DNA from: Oopsacas minuta
Lineage: Eukaryota > Porifera > Hexactinellida > Lyssacinosida > Leucopsacidae
NCBI GenBank assembly: GCA_024704765.1
Contig: JAKMXF010000332.1
Span: forward strand, 292,018-356,017
Length of the DNA: 64,000 bases
Reading direction: 5' to 3'
Part shown: positions 11,351-23,147 of the stretch, piece by piece
Layout: every line of letters begins with the position of its first letter
Position numbering within the stretch: the first letter of the stretch is position 1
Position numbers and translations under genes: made by a program
The notes under the pieces: generated by a model
Database searches by the model: none
Seen by the model: the letters and a program-made list of their open reading frames with translations, nothing else
Told to the model about the DNA's origin: nothing

Positions 11351-13427
11351 CAGTCAAACCTCCAATAGTGAACACCTCTCATTAGTGAACACCTCCAAAT
11401 AGTGAACACCATATTCTGGTCCCAAATATTTCCCTATCAATTAATATTTATAAGAACCTCTCTTTAATGAACACCTCTATACTGTGAATAGTGAACACCT
11501 TATTTGAACATTTCATAAGTATCTCAATTAGAATGAACCTCCAATTAGTGAACATGGGTCAGGTTTCTGAATACAAAATAAACAGTGTTATATGAAAAGC
11601 GTGAAAGGATAATGTCACATATGCATATACTACTAATAAGTTATCAATTGCCAACGTATAACGTACTAATACGTAGTTTAGAATTACTCTACCAACTCAG
11701 GTTATTTTAGCCATCTATCCGTGATGTCACTAAAAAGGAAAAATCTTACAATATCCGAAAAGCTCAATGTAATAGAATTTGCCTCAACGCACAGCCAGCG
11801 TGATGTAGCTGATCGATTTCGTATATCTGTGGGAGCCGTAAATAACATTCTTAAGAAGAAACAGGAAATCCAAATGGCTTGCGAAGAAAACTGTAACCCA
11901 CAAATGAAGCGAGTTAGATTGTCTAGTCATTGTGAAGTTAATGATCTTATTTGGCAGTGGTTTGTAACAGCTAGATCAAAGAATATACCAATTTCAGGAC
12001 CTATCTTACAAGCAAAGGGCATAGATTTTGCCGAACAACTAGGTATACCATTCAAAGCCTCTAATGGCTGGTTGGAAAAGTTCAGGTCAAGGTACAATAT
12101 GGCATTCAAGACACTATGCGGTGAAAGTGCCAGTGTTGATCCGGGGACTGTTGATACATGGAAGCAACAATTACATACTATAATAGGTGGTTACAGCCCT
12201 GAAGATATTTTCAATTGTGATGAAACAGGTCTCTACTATAAGGTTTTGCCAACTAAGTCTCTTGTAGAGAAAAACAAAATTTGCAACGGAACAAAGACGT
12301 CAAAGGATAGGTTGACAATTCTTTTGTGTGCGAATATGTCGGGTACGGAAAAATTGAAACTATTGATGATAGGGAAAAGTCAGAATCCTAGGTGCTTCAA
12401 ACACATGGACTTTAGTCAAATGCTGGTGCAATGGAAAGCAAACAAAAAGGCTTGGATGGATAGTAGTATATTTGGAGAATGGTTGAAGGATATCAACAAT
12501 AAAATGAAGCGACAAAAGAGAAAGATTCTTGTATTCATTGATAATGCTACAAGTCATCCTCATTCAGTATTTAGTAATATTGAGTTAAAGTTTTTTCCTG
12601 CAAATTGTACATCCCAATTACAGCCAATGGATCAAGGAATTATACAGTCTATGAAACTTTTTTATAGGAAGATCCTCTTAATGGATGTACTAAGCGAGTT
12701 GAATCTTGTGATTCTGGGCAAGGACTAATTAAATCGATCACAGTTAAGCATGCGTTGTATTGGGCAGCCCAAGCTTGGGAAAATGTCAAATCTGAAACTA
12801 TTCAGAAATGTTTCGCAAATGCTGGATTTGGTTTCTATGAACACGCAAATCTTGACCATGAAGAAAATATCCAAAATATGATTGATGATTTGTCTTCCAG
12901 TCTTGGAATCGAATGTTGTTCAGGAATTAACTTCATGAATATCGATGAAGAGGAACAATTACTGCATGCATATACTGATGATGATTGGGAAACACAGCTA
13001 ATAGAAAATTATTTATCACCAGCAGACAATGAAACATTAGAATTGGATGAAGAAAGCGACTCAGATATTCCAATCTCAAAAAGCTCCAACAGTAAAAGAA
13101 GTACTGTATTCATTGGATGTAATAAAGACATTCAGCAATAACGACAGTAAGGTGTTTGGAGCTGTAATGAAAGCTGAATCAGCAATCAAAGAGCTAATAT
13201 CAGAAGGAACATGTCAAAGGCAGTCAAAACTTACTGATTATTTGGAGAAAATTAATTAATAGCTAAAAACACATTAACATTGCATACTTAAATCATAATA
13301 CATTTCATATAGCTTATTAAAATTTCATTGTTATACTATTTCAATGTAACCTCTCATTAATGAACACCTCGCTATAATGAACAAAAAAATCGGTCCCGAG
13401 GGTGTTCACTATGGAGAGGTTTGACTG
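11351..13427 (+). mobile_element. pogo/Tigger element, 2077 bp
   Basis: The ends are CAGTCAAACCTCCAATAGTG at 11351 and its near inverse ending at 13427 (reverse complement CAGTCAAACCTCTCCATAGT), each flanked by TA. The internal GTGAACACC motif is repeated several times beside both ends. The element lies inside the C-terminal region of the element-B integrase and codes on the plus strand. Confidence 0.93.
11721..13259 (+). pseudogene. pogo/Tigger transposase (DDE_1), two frameshifts
   Basis: It starts MMSLKRKNLTISEKLNVIEF. A CENP-B-type N-terminal HTH (DVADRFRISVGAVNNILKKK) is followed by a second HTH (WLEKFRSRYNM) and the DDE_1 catalytic core. Catalytic Asp residues are seen in FNCDETGLYY, FIDNATSH and QPMDQGII; the last two are 30 codons apart, normal for pogo. 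The first frame runs 335 codons to 12728. A frameshift near 12700 moves the strand to SGQGLIKSITVKHALYWAA, and a second near 13090 leads to the end at 13259. It is otherwise well preserved and close in organisation to Tigger/JRK proteins, so probably among the younger insertions here. Confidence 0.92.
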
Positions 13428-13432
13428 TACCT

Positions 13433-15052
13433 CTATTCCACGACGATAGTACTTTTTGACAAGTGGATCGGGTATCTGCAAATCTTTCCATTCAAAATAG
13501 CAACTAAGTGACTGTCTCTAATACTTGAAATTTGGAACGGTGGTTTGTAGATTGGCTTGTCTTTCCTACCTGACATTTTCTTTTGTCTGGTCTTGTCTAG
13601 AAAAAGAAACATTTCCCCTTCTTGAAATATAGAGCTGTTGTAAAGTATAATGTTAGACAAATAATGAGATGTCAATAAACTAATATATCGAGCTTACTTA
13701 GTGGTTTGAACTTTTTTTCATACGATTTTTTCTACTTTGTCAGCTCAATGCCAATAATGCATTTCGTATCTTCTCCTTCTATGGTTCTTGTATGTTCCAA
13801 GTTTGATTGCCAATCAGTTGTATATATTTCATTGTCCATAGCCAAAGCAACTTCTATTTGATCATCCTGTACAATCAACTTCTTCATCAGAATCTGATTG
13901 TATACGTTTAATCGCCGAATTAGAGGCAAGTGGTTCAATTCACGACCAAACAGTAGTTGGAACGGACTGTTTCCAGTTGCTCGTTTCCTATGAATATTAG
14001 CTGACAAACAAGCAAGTTGTAGTTTACTTGGCCACTCGGAGTTGTTGTCAAAAATGTATTTTGCAAGATTTCTAAATATACATAATAAATACATAATTCC
14101 AGTAAATCGTTATCTCATACCTTTTAATAATTTTCTTGTGTGCCTCGACTAACCCATTCGTCTGGGGGGTTAGGCATTTGCGGAACGATCATTAACATTG
14201 AGTTCCTGGTGAAAAGACTTGAATTCCTACAAATAAGGTATTATTTATTAAACAATAGTTAAGAAAGAAGGTTTCAACTGCATCTTAAATCTTACTTACC
14301 TTACTTGTAAATTCTCTCCCCTGGTCATGTTGTATAATAGCTGGGACATCAAAAATGAGGTAAATTTCGGTGAGGACATTGATTACTGCCTTTGTTGTCT
14401 TTTTTTAAGGGTCGAGCAACAACAAACTTACTTAAATAACAAGCAACAACGAGTATATGCTATCCCAATATGATGCCAAGGGCACCTGGGAGCTGGAATG
14501 GGTCGCAATTTAAGGGTATTTTAGGAAGACTGAATGATGTCAGTTGACAATGATGGAAAGAATTGATCTAAATTAATCTGTTAAATATAGTAATTCTTAA
14601 TTAAATGGAAATATTGTAAACTACGTATGCACGAATATCCTCATTCATATTTCTCCACACGTAATACCGTAGAATCATAGAAGTAGTGATATTTATTCTA
14701 CAATGTTCTGGGTCATGGTAGAGTTTGATGATATCCTGTACTTCGTCTGATTTTGGACAGCATAACAAACGTTCATTTCCGTTTAATTTGTGGATCTATT
14801 ATAGGCCATATAAAATTTATACATCATCACTCATTCTAATTTTCATTACAAACATGACGCACTCATTGTTACATCGAAGTGTCCTGGCTCCCTGCAATAT
14901 ATAACTAACCTTACATAACATGTTTCCATCTCCTAATTGATAGGAAGAAGCCCGTCTCTTGAAACTTTGTCGAACTGATTCGTATGTAATTCACTTGGAA
15001 TGACTCCCTTCTCCGTAAATTCTTTGATTTTGTTGTATTCCACAATTTCCAT
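13433..15052 (-). pseudogene. Spliced retroviral-type integrase of element B
   Basis: A start at 15052 opens with MEIVEYNKIKEF. A zinc-binding H2C2 segment follows (LLCCPKSDEV, LYHDPEHCR; about 14700-14800), then the core with RPIPAP and KFVVARPLK, then IIQHDQGREFTSK with the second catalytic Asp, PQTNGLVEAHKK, and a C-terminal part (FQLLFGRELN; EGEMFLFLDK). Introns are small: 14227-14299 (73 bp, donor GTAAGT) and 14072-14120 (49 bp, donor GTATGA), flanking a 106-bp exon. At least one in-frame stop (near 14175) and frameshifts show decay. Beyond 13433 the frame is cut by the pogo element and coding-like sequence resumes at about 11350-11225. Similar domains occur in Ginger transposases and the domesticated KRBA2/GIN-1 group. 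Confidence 0.75.
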
Positions 15053-16575
15053 ACTAATTTTCGAGTTGGAAATTATATAAATCGAAAAGGGTATATCATA
15101 AATATCAAATCAATACACTAAACAAATATTCTAAAGAAAATAAGTATGCATGATCATTGATGTATAATAGAAAGTATACAATTATGAAGCCATAAATAGA
15201 AGGTAGTTAAACCCTCATTGTTGTGAAGTATCCATGGTTGTTATAATAGGAGTAGTTGAATCCTCATGCAACATGGCTAAATAGGGCTTACAATACTGTC
15301 ATACATAGCTTAATTATTGAGGAATGTAGTTGCTATGATATACATCTGAGTAATATCATGATTAAAACGGTATGTATTGGACCAACATGAGCCATTCAAA
15401 ACGCTTAGCTTTGCTTTGGTCCTGTTATCATATATACGATGTTTCAATCAGATAACAAGTATGTTATGGGAACATCATTGTCACGCAATCCTTAATTTCT
15501 AGCTACGCCTAGGACCTTCCACAACTAATTTTGCTGTACATAACTGCTGAGTGTGCTCTTCAATAGCCTATGGTTCATCCAATTTTGCCACGTAAATATA
15601 CGTATGAAGATAAATTAGTGAGTTAGTAACAAAATATGACTAGCCATCAATCTATTTTACTAAACCTGTTCATGTGGCTATGTGCGTTGCATAACTAACT
15701 GCAATCCTCTAACTAATGTTTTCTAATCCAATGAGAAACTATAGAACGCTATAATCAGGGAGTAAAAGGTACTTCTTAGCACTCATATAGCTTGTCCCTT
15801 TCTTAATTTGTTCAGGACTTCTGGTACACGAGTCATTTTATTCTCAAAATAGTCTGAATCATAGCCTACTAAACATAAGGCCATTTCACTGAACTAGTGA
15901 ATGTCCATTACCATGGATAGTGTGGGTTTCTAAACAACAGTTGACATAGAAGATAATGAAAAGTCATCCATAGTGGTGCCGGCCCTGTATTATTTATATC
16001 TCGAGCTTAACCAGATAACACAGAACTGTCTACACGATGATAGATATATAGCAAAGGATTTTGTGGGCCTGAAATTTCCAAATTTCTATTTTAAAAATTA
16101 TTTACAAATACTGATTGATTAATTATTTATTGTTAGGAGATTAAACAGGAACCTATCCAAATGTTAGTACAATCGACTAGGCTTAATCTCCAAGTGATAT
16201 TCTTTCTTTATGCCAGCAACAGCCTATGAGAAGTAGATCAGAAATCGATAGACATTTTAACAACAGTGTCATTTATTCCATCAATAGAATTTTCTTGTAT
16301 CGCTATGTTTTCCGCTAGCAAATTGTGTAGTGTATCAGAGCCCTCCATTGGTATTCTCTCTCCAGTTCTTGGAAATAATGAGATCCTTCACCCTTCAAGA
16401 TGACTAAGTACACTTTCATGGTGTCCAATATGGTTTTTTCGGCTAGAATTTCCTCTCGTCCATATATTATTTATAGTTGGAAATGGATCAAAGCTATAGT
16501 CGTTACTTTTGATAATCCATGGTGTAATTTCATAGAGAAATATATCATCTTGTTAATACAGTAGGTGAATTCGTT
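15053..16575. other. Intronic sequence without recognised genes
   Basis: AT-rich, no sustained frame on either strand. The stretch 15885-15980 resembles 49065-49170 (shared ATAATG..AAAGGTCAT..ATAG blocks), so it holds part of a dispersed repeat. The right end of element B should lie here but no terminal repeat was found. Confidence 0.4.
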
Positions 16576-16794
16576 TCATTGCTCATTGCCTTGTAATAAC
16601 TTATAGACAAAAATTAAATGCATCGTATATGTCCACAATATACGCCAACCAGCAATCCTTTGATCATCGCTACACTTTTCTTGGAATGTGGGATCCTTGA
16701 CAGTTGTTAAAAATTCAGATATTTCTTCTCTCAAGACAAACAATCGTTTCAGGGCTATTTCTTTTGAAAGCCACCTGACTTGAGTATCCAGCAA
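16576..16794 (-). pseudogene. hAT transposase fragment (FAM200/ZBED5 type)
   Basis: The frame reads VRWLSKEIALKRLFVLREEI and continues EFLTTVKD, the conserved block after the catalytic core of FAM200/SCAND3/ZBED5-like hAT transposases. The same block appears in the hAT copies at 43700 and 55010. No BED finger or dimerisation domain is visible; sequence to 16260 on the same strand is too decayed to assign. Confidence 0.7.
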
Positions 16795-18130
16795 AAGAAG
16801 TTATAACTGTATAAAGTATTTTTTCGTTGGCATATTTCGTTAAATATTGTTCACAATTTCTCAAATTGCTTAATTTGTTACATAATACATTGAGGCTTAA
16901 ATTTTAGCAAACATTTTCTTCTTATTGGGTTGAAATAAATTGTATTAGCAAGTTATGAAGGTTTTCCTATTCTCAAGCGCTTATTCAAGCCCGGAATCTA
17001 ATTTAGGGAAAAGCGGGAGTCCTCTATAGTAACTGAGGGAATTATTTTCGTTAATTTGTGTGCTTATATACACTAAACCTGAAATATATGTTCTAATTTG
17101 GTAGACTAATCATCCCTGATTTATTGACACCCTCTGATGATATGTGGTCCAGCCAAGTTTAGGGTATCCAATAGGGTATATTTTATAGCATCTATTCATA
17201 ATCCTGCTTCGGTATTAAGCCAAGAACAGCCGAAACAGGTGCTAGGTCTTTTTGGCTTGAAATTGATTTCCAATAATTATAACTATTGAGGATGGATTCG
17301 AATCGCCCGCCGAAACTTTGGTTATTTGGCGCATGTGAAATGATTATACTTCTCCCTGCATTTCAGACAGCCTCATATATATATTTCATATCGGCGCCCC
17401 TGATCATTAGATAATTTATTTACGACTTAATGTATATCATTACCGACTCCATGCAAACAAAAACAAGTTGTTTTCAGTATCGGCTGACTAAATTTCATTC
17501 AAACATGAGAATACTACTGGAAGTTTTAGGACTACATATTATAAGGTATGTAATTTGAAATGACCCTATTGAATTATCCCCTTTAGCTTTTTAGACCTAT
17601 CTTCTTCTATAGCAACTAAAATAGGATTTTTACAAATGGCACCCAGTCGTTTAGGTATCATGAATATTTCTCATGTATTTTTGCAGAAAAATTAGGATAA
17701 ATATACTTATATAATCTAGAGTACATAGAAGTAGACTGTCAGCCACGACACAATGGTTTTGACAGGTATACATTTGTGACTCCTGTGATGAGGCGAAACA
17801 TGGCATAATTCATAAGATTTTTGAACCTCAAAGATAAAATCAATTTTTGTCGAAATAAGTATGTTAGAATCTTAGACATGAGTAAAGTAATATTTCCCTA
17901 TTGGAGTAGTTGATCCGACCATTTATACATATATTGATCCTGTAAATTCCAAAGGAACCATCAAATTCCAATCTCTTCTAATTTTCTATACTTGAATGTC
18001 TATCCTGAACAATTCTGAGGAATAAACCTGAGTAGCTAATTTGATGTTTTCCCCAACTTTACAAGATATTAAGAAATTTTTACATAGTTTTATGCTACTC
18101 TCAGGAATATGAGTTTTATTTGCTAATTCG
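16795..18130. other. Intronic sequence without recognised features
   Basis: No coding, no clear terminal repeats. Confidence 0.4.
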
Positions 18131-18650
18131 CTTGCTGTATCGCTGTGCGACAACTTAGTGCCTCAGGTTAGCTTATATATCAAACAACTAATGTATCTTG
18201 ATGCTTTTAGTCGTTAACGATCGGAAATACTCGGCCTTACGTGCTTCGAGGTTAACTTTTTGCGGAAACTTTGATTCTCCATGGTCCATCAAAATTCCAT
18301 TTCAAAGCCTTTTGTGGTAACACCCGATGTGCTCCATGACTTTGGTTGGTATTCTGGCCATTTGTGTCTAACGTGCATGAAATCCTCAAAATATCAGAAA
18401 TTTACGTAATAATCCCATGATGACTTAGCCTTTCGTCAAATGCATGAGGTCCAGACATTTGGCATATTAGGGGTACCTGTGATTCAAACTTCAAACTTTT
18501 ATCATGTATATTAGATGAGCTGTGGCCAATAATATGATTTTTCAAATACAAAAGGTGGAAATTACGTCATTATTTCGTCATAGGTATTAATTCTCGCCCA
18601 AGATTCGAACTTGTCCGAGCCAGGCCAAAAATACCCCTGTATTCCAAAAA
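18131..18650 (+). repeat. Dispersed repeat R1, longest copy
   Basis: This stretch aligns by eye with 22375-22820 on the same strand, and its first part with 20560-20790 on the opposite strand. The first 42 bp match the inverted copy at 37 of 42 positions, and later blocks share TGGTCCATC.AAATTCCAT. The distal end (GATTCGAACTTGTCCGAGCC) also recurs at about 59920. Read on the minus strand it holds GTTCGAATC, like a pol III B box. No coding capacity was seen. Confidence 0.75.
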
Positions 18651-19932
18651 TCACGATACACACTGCGTTTTAATAGTATAGATTCTGCATTTATGCTTTT
18701 AATAAATATTTCGTTTAGTATGGATTATTTTCTCCATTTAAGTATTTTTTAGCTAATGTATTGGCTTACGGTATTTGAACTTTTCGAATTTTGTGGTTTT
18801 GGTCTGGCGCGGCTCCAAACCATGTTTCATCAACCTAAAAGGTCCCCATTTTCTAGACATCTTCCAATACTTCATATTCACAAGTCCTGGTGATGGTTAA
18901 TGGGATATTACGAAATATTTGCCAAATTTTCCCGTCATATATTTTAGCCATTATTCACCTTGATCTCTAAATATTCCATTTTATATTTTTGGTTATATAC
19001 ACAGATTGTAGTTATATACACAAACTTATCTATATACACTGGTTGCAAGCCAACTTTCGATTATGGAGTCATAGTGCCCTTTCTAAGAAGACGTGACGTA
19101 TATTTGGCCATATCCCAGAAAGTGCTCACCCAATCAAAAATCTTTCTTCAGAACGTGTAAATACTAGCCGTTCGAAAAATATGGACCATTTATGTTGTCG
19201 AACCTAAATCTCTGTGTGGGAAAACATGAGCTATACCTCAAAGTTTGAATAGTTTGAAGATTTTGTGACAAATTAATTGACCAAAAAACAGAATGTGAAA
19301 GACAAAACGTATACTTCACGTAATAGCTTCATTCAATGCATATATGCAGAGTAATGGTCTAATTCCCGAAGCTGTAGTGCAATATTTGATTTTGACATAA
19401 ATTGCATTTCCAATTTGTAATATTCGATAGCCAATGGGAATATATTTTGTTGATGTTTTGAATACTTATAGTAAGATTGTTGGTAGTCTAATTTGCAACT
19501 TTAAAATCCCTAATTCTTCATATTTAGGACAAAATTAAGTATATTTATGTAATCAGTAAAATAGAGTGGATTCTCGAACTATAACTTTCTTGTATCATTA
19601 AAATAGAGAATCATCACAGAGTAGGTAATACTTGTCGATTAGCATTAAATATGTCCCATTTTCTTCTTCTTTGACGGCATACAGTCAACTCGCTTAATTC
19701 ATGATGACATTCAATTATAGAGACTTCCTTCATCAAATTTTCAATTTTTCGATGCTCATTTTCAAATTCCTCATATGATGGAATATATTGTACTTCGGAA
19801 TCTGATTCCGCACCAGCTTTACATCAATTTACCAACATTTTGTTCTCTAGTGTAACTGTTGTTTTGTAATTTGTACTTTTATGCTAGGAATTTTCTCGAT
19901 TATGGGTTTAATCATATAATATATCTGTCTAG
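18651..19932. other. 3' end of NPEPL1 intron, no recognised features
   Basis: AT-rich, no credible coding sequence; ends at the NPEPL1 acceptor. Confidence 0.4.
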
Positions 19933-20462
19933 GTAAGACTGTGGAAATAAACAATCCCGATGCTGAAGGCAGACTTATTCTTGCCGATGGGGTTGCTTAT
20001 GCTGAAAAGAAATTGGGATCCGATGTTATCTTTGATGTGGCTACACTTACTGGTGCTCAAGGACCGACTACTGGTAAATATCACGGAGCAATTCTATCAA
20101 ATTCTGCAGTTTGGGAAGCAAAAGTGTTGAAGGCTGGGAGAATCACAGGGGACTGCGTCTTTCCAATAGTCTACTGCCCTGAGTTACACCTTTCAGAATT
20201 TAACAGTGAAATTGCAGACATGAAAAATTCGGTAGCTGATTATCACAATGCTACTTCTTCTTGTGCTGGTCTATTTATTGCTTCTCATTTGTCCACAAAA
20301 TTCTCGGGCTCATGGGTGCACATAGATATGGCTGCAACAGTAGCGTCGAAAGAACGAGCAACTGGATATGGCGTCAGTTTGTTAGTTGGGTTGTTTGGTT
20401 CTGAATCAAATTCTAGCTATCTTAAGTTTATTAGCACATCATATGATACTAACCTCACTTAG
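19933..20462 (+). CDS. NPEPL1: NPEPL1-type M17 aminopeptidase, last exon
   Basis: This terminal exon encodes about 176 residues and completes the M17 catalytic domain. The family signature reads NNPDAEGRLILADG at about 19950; the Asp, Glu and Arg that bind metals and carbonate are kept, although the usual Thr before Asp is Pro. Downstream are DVATLTGAQG, CPELHLSEF, MKNSVAD and CAGLFIASH, the order expected of NPEPL1. The acceptor is CTGTCTAG at 19932 and the first two bases complete a Gly codon split by the phase-1 intron. The frame is free of stops and ends at TAG. The two exons give about 308 residues, close to a full M17 catalytic domain. Confidence 0.92.
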
Positions 20463-20559
20463 CTAATATTATCATTATTGATAATCTTTGATATTTTTAG
20501 AAATTATGAGAGATATTACACCTTATTTAGGAGATTATGGCAATAGTGAGGGGAAGTGC

Positions 20560-20790
20560 CCAACATACTAACCTAAAGCCACGTAAAAGTTGCAGTATTA
20601 TCACAGTTTCCATTGTATGGAATTTGGATGGACCATAGAATAAATAGATATTAATAAATAAATTATCTTTGATACACCTAGTGCCGAGTATAATACCCAG
20701 CCGCGTAGCGACCCAAACCATCAAAAGATTTAGTCATTTAATACCTGAGCTAACCTGAGGCACTAGGCTGTCACACAGCGATCTAGCAAG
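20560..20790 (-). repeat. Dispersed repeat R1, partial inverted copy
   Basis: The reverse complement of 20749-20790 matches 18131-18172 at 37 of 42 positions, and similarity continues in patches (ATACTCGGC, ATGGTCCATCCAAATTCC). It lies 100-330 bp beyond the NPEPL1 stop and overlaps the candidate poly(A) signals, so the repeat may supply the 3' end of that transcript. Confidence 0.65.
20639..20658 (+). promoter_or_regulatory. Candidate poly(A) signals of NPEPL1
   Basis: AATAAA occurs at 20639-20644 and again at 20653-20658, about 180 bp after the NPEPL1 stop. Position and sequence suit polyadenylation, but AATAAA is common in AT-rich DNA. Confidence 0.4.
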
Positions 20791-22374
20791 GAAGCGCGCT
20801 AGTTATCATTAGTTGCAAGTAGTTTATTGGTCTAAAATCTTTCCTATTGGTAAAAAATTATCCTAAGGGGCTTAGATTTGCTATATAGTTTCCAAAATCT
20901 AAACCTATGCACAGTATTACATCACAAAAATACGCAAGTTGTAAGTTGTTAGCTGTACTAGAAATATAAGTGCTAAATTTTTTGATTCACGTATAGGTAA
21001 TATATTTATATTTGGATATATCGGTAACTTGTAAATTTTGAATTCTAATTAATTTATGCTAAGAAATGGTTGATCTCTATTATAATATTGGATGCTGCTT
21101 TCTGGCTCTGTGACTCCATACTCTGACAATCATACCCTCCCATCTTTATATCTGTAATCATCGGATAATAGTTTATAATCATTCTGCTCGTCATATACGT
21201 ATATCCTCCTTCTAATCCAGGGATGGCGGCAGGTCTTGCCCTGCAAGGGGGATAAAATTGATTCTGAATTTCAGCATGTACACAACTAAGCTCATGTAAG
21301 CTTATGTACAAGGATGACGTCATGTCCTCCCGCCCTATACTTTTGTATTATTTTGGAGGGCACTATAGTTCCAACGTTGACATGTGTCCACAGAAAGTAG
21401 CGCCTATGAATTTAAGTGTCCACTACCATTACCTCTAGGAAATTATTCAGTATGAAGATCTAGATAACGAAATACATTACTACTGGCATTACAAAATACT
21501 AATCTTTAGGATGTCAGTCCGTAGTTGTGACAACGCGACATTACCAAATATCGAGATGATGATTCCTGTTTTCGAGCAAATTCATAGATTGAATTCTAAC
21601 CATTTACTTCACTGTAGTCCACGATCAGACTAATAATGTATATATCAATTTATCTTTTCTTTCAATGATTTCCCCCTCGAATTGCTAAGAATTCCCAGTC
21701 CCCTCTAGCACAACCCCAGATCTAATCATCAAACATAATTACCTTCTACAAATCGAATCTTTTACGAAATAATCAATAACAAATTAATGAAATCTCTTGG
21801 TAGTAGTTGCAACATATAAGAATTTTTCTATAGAAATGATTTTAGAAATCTCAAAGTTTTAGTGAAGTAACCAGTTTTTTGAGCTCTTATCAAAGATGTC
21901 CGTGAATATACGGAAGCCTGGGATTGGCAATCCGAATTAAGAATTTGTTAAACTTTGTTCAATTAGTGTGGTCAGCCGTTACGGGTATACTTTTTACTAA
22001 CTATAAAGTTTTGTGGCAAAATTCAAAATATAATCTTAACCCAATGGCAACTCCGCAAAATGCGGCCTAAATAGGTCAAAAATGAATGTATTAAGGCACC
22101 GCAATATTCAAAATTACTCTCCTATAACCGAATACAACCGAAGTGCTACGTTCGTAGTTAAAAGAAAAATAAAATTTTGTCACTTCGTTTAACCAATTTC
22201 CGCAGCAAAACCCGAGACTTTAGCATTATTGTGAAGTCATCAAATCACACATTTTACCAACAGTATTCGATTCATAGTTATGTTTCCAGTCCAATTATCC
22301 ATAAAATTAACAACTTATATCAGGCTCAGTATATAAGTTGTACTCCAGGTTGTCTTAAGTAGAGCTAAATTTTA
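20791..22374. other. Intergenic, no recognised features
   Basis: No frame with recognisable content was found on either strand. Confidence 0.4.
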
Positions 22375-22820
22375 GTGTTATTGGTCGCTACGTGACAGAA
22401 TATATTCTGCACCACGTCCCTCGAATTCACAGATTATAAGATTTTATTATCCATCGTCCATCCAAATTTCATTGAATGGCCTTCTGTGTTTACATTGGGG
22501 GTGCTAAGTCGCTTTGGTAAGTAATTTTGGCACTTTATGCCTCGAGTATTAAGAAATTATGAAAAGCGAAATTTGGAGCCATAATGATCCAATAATCTAA
22601 TAATGAATTAGCTTTTATCCGAATCATCACGTTAGGACATTTGTCACATTGAGGGTACCTGTGATTCCACTTTCAAACCTTTATCATGTATATTGGTTGA
22701 GCAGTGAGTAATGGATTTTCGAAAATCGCAAAAGGTGGCAATTACGTCATACGTGTGAATTTTCATCCAAGACTCGAACTTGTCCAAGCAAAGCCCAAAA
22801 TACCCCTGTATGCCATAAAT
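22375..22820 (+). repeat. Dispersed repeat R1, copy 3
   Basis: Shares ordered blocks with 18131-18650, including GGTACCTGTGATTC, TTTATCATGTATATT, AATTACGTCAT and CGAACTTGTCC.AGC, over about 400 bp. Confidence 0.7.
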
Positions 22821-22886
22821 CTTCCCTGAGGGTCCTCCAGTTTCTTTATTCAATTCTGGGAATATAAATACATATATATATACATA

Positions 22887-23071
22887 CAGTAGAGTCTCCG
22901 AATAATGCACAAGTTGGCGACATGGTATCTGTCGGTTGTAGAGAATTGTCAGCTCCTCGGAGACTCTTAATTCGTAATTACATGTTTGGTAAATTCAATC
23001 CGTGCCACTAGGTTTGTTTGTTGTAGGGGGTTGTCCGCTTTTCGGGGTATTCGTTTATGAGACTTCACTTT
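22887..23071. mobile_element. pogo-like MITE
   Basis: It begins CAGTAGAGTCTCCGAATAAT after TA and ends near a diverged inverse (GAGACTTCACTTTA). An internal CTCGGAGACTC also inverts the left end. A related partial copy is at about 61326-61415. Confidence 0.55.
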
Positions 23072-23147
23072 ACTATGAATTAGTCAATTTACCATTTGAG
23101 TAGCTTGCGTGGACTGTTAATTGTTTATCCAGGCTATATAAAATGAC

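Larger units (their letters stand above)
3690..15052 (-). mobile_element. Integrase + OTU element (element B), host of nested insertions
   Basis: Coding remains on the minus strand run from an integrase start at 15052 to an OTU His-box near 3700. They are interrupted by the pogo element (11351-13427) and by the mariner with its Ginger insert (3867-10319). Without these the span is about 2.8 kb. The integrase is related to the one in the Ginger-like element, so B is probably a second Ginger/KRBA2-type element, but its terminal repeats were not identified. That OTU and integrase belong to one element is inference from strand, spacing and order. Confidence 0.55.
2512..19932 (+). other. 17.4-kb NPEPL1 intron filled with nested transposons
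   Basis: The intron is bounded by the GT donor at 2512-2513 and the AG acceptor at 19931-19932, and its removal joins the two M17 exons in frame. It contains an OTU/integrase element, a mariner, a Ginger-like element, a pogo element, a hAT fragment and dispersed repeats. The stretch 2512-3690 shows no coding sequence; around 3382-3510 it has AT-rich repeats of a CGAATATT motif that recurs near 25600. Confidence 0.85.

Noticed and set aside
18580-18640. tRNA gene, from GTTCGAATC on the minus strand
   Set aside because: No A box at proper spacing and no cloverleaf could be drawn; the motif is part of a dispersed repeat.
18131-20790. 42-bp inverted repeats at 18131-18172 and 20749-20790 bracketing the last NPEPL1 exon, as if TIRs of one element
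   Set aside because: Similarity continues beyond the 42 bp into both flanks in the same order as a third copy at 22375, so these are separate insertions of one dispersed repeat in opposite orientations.
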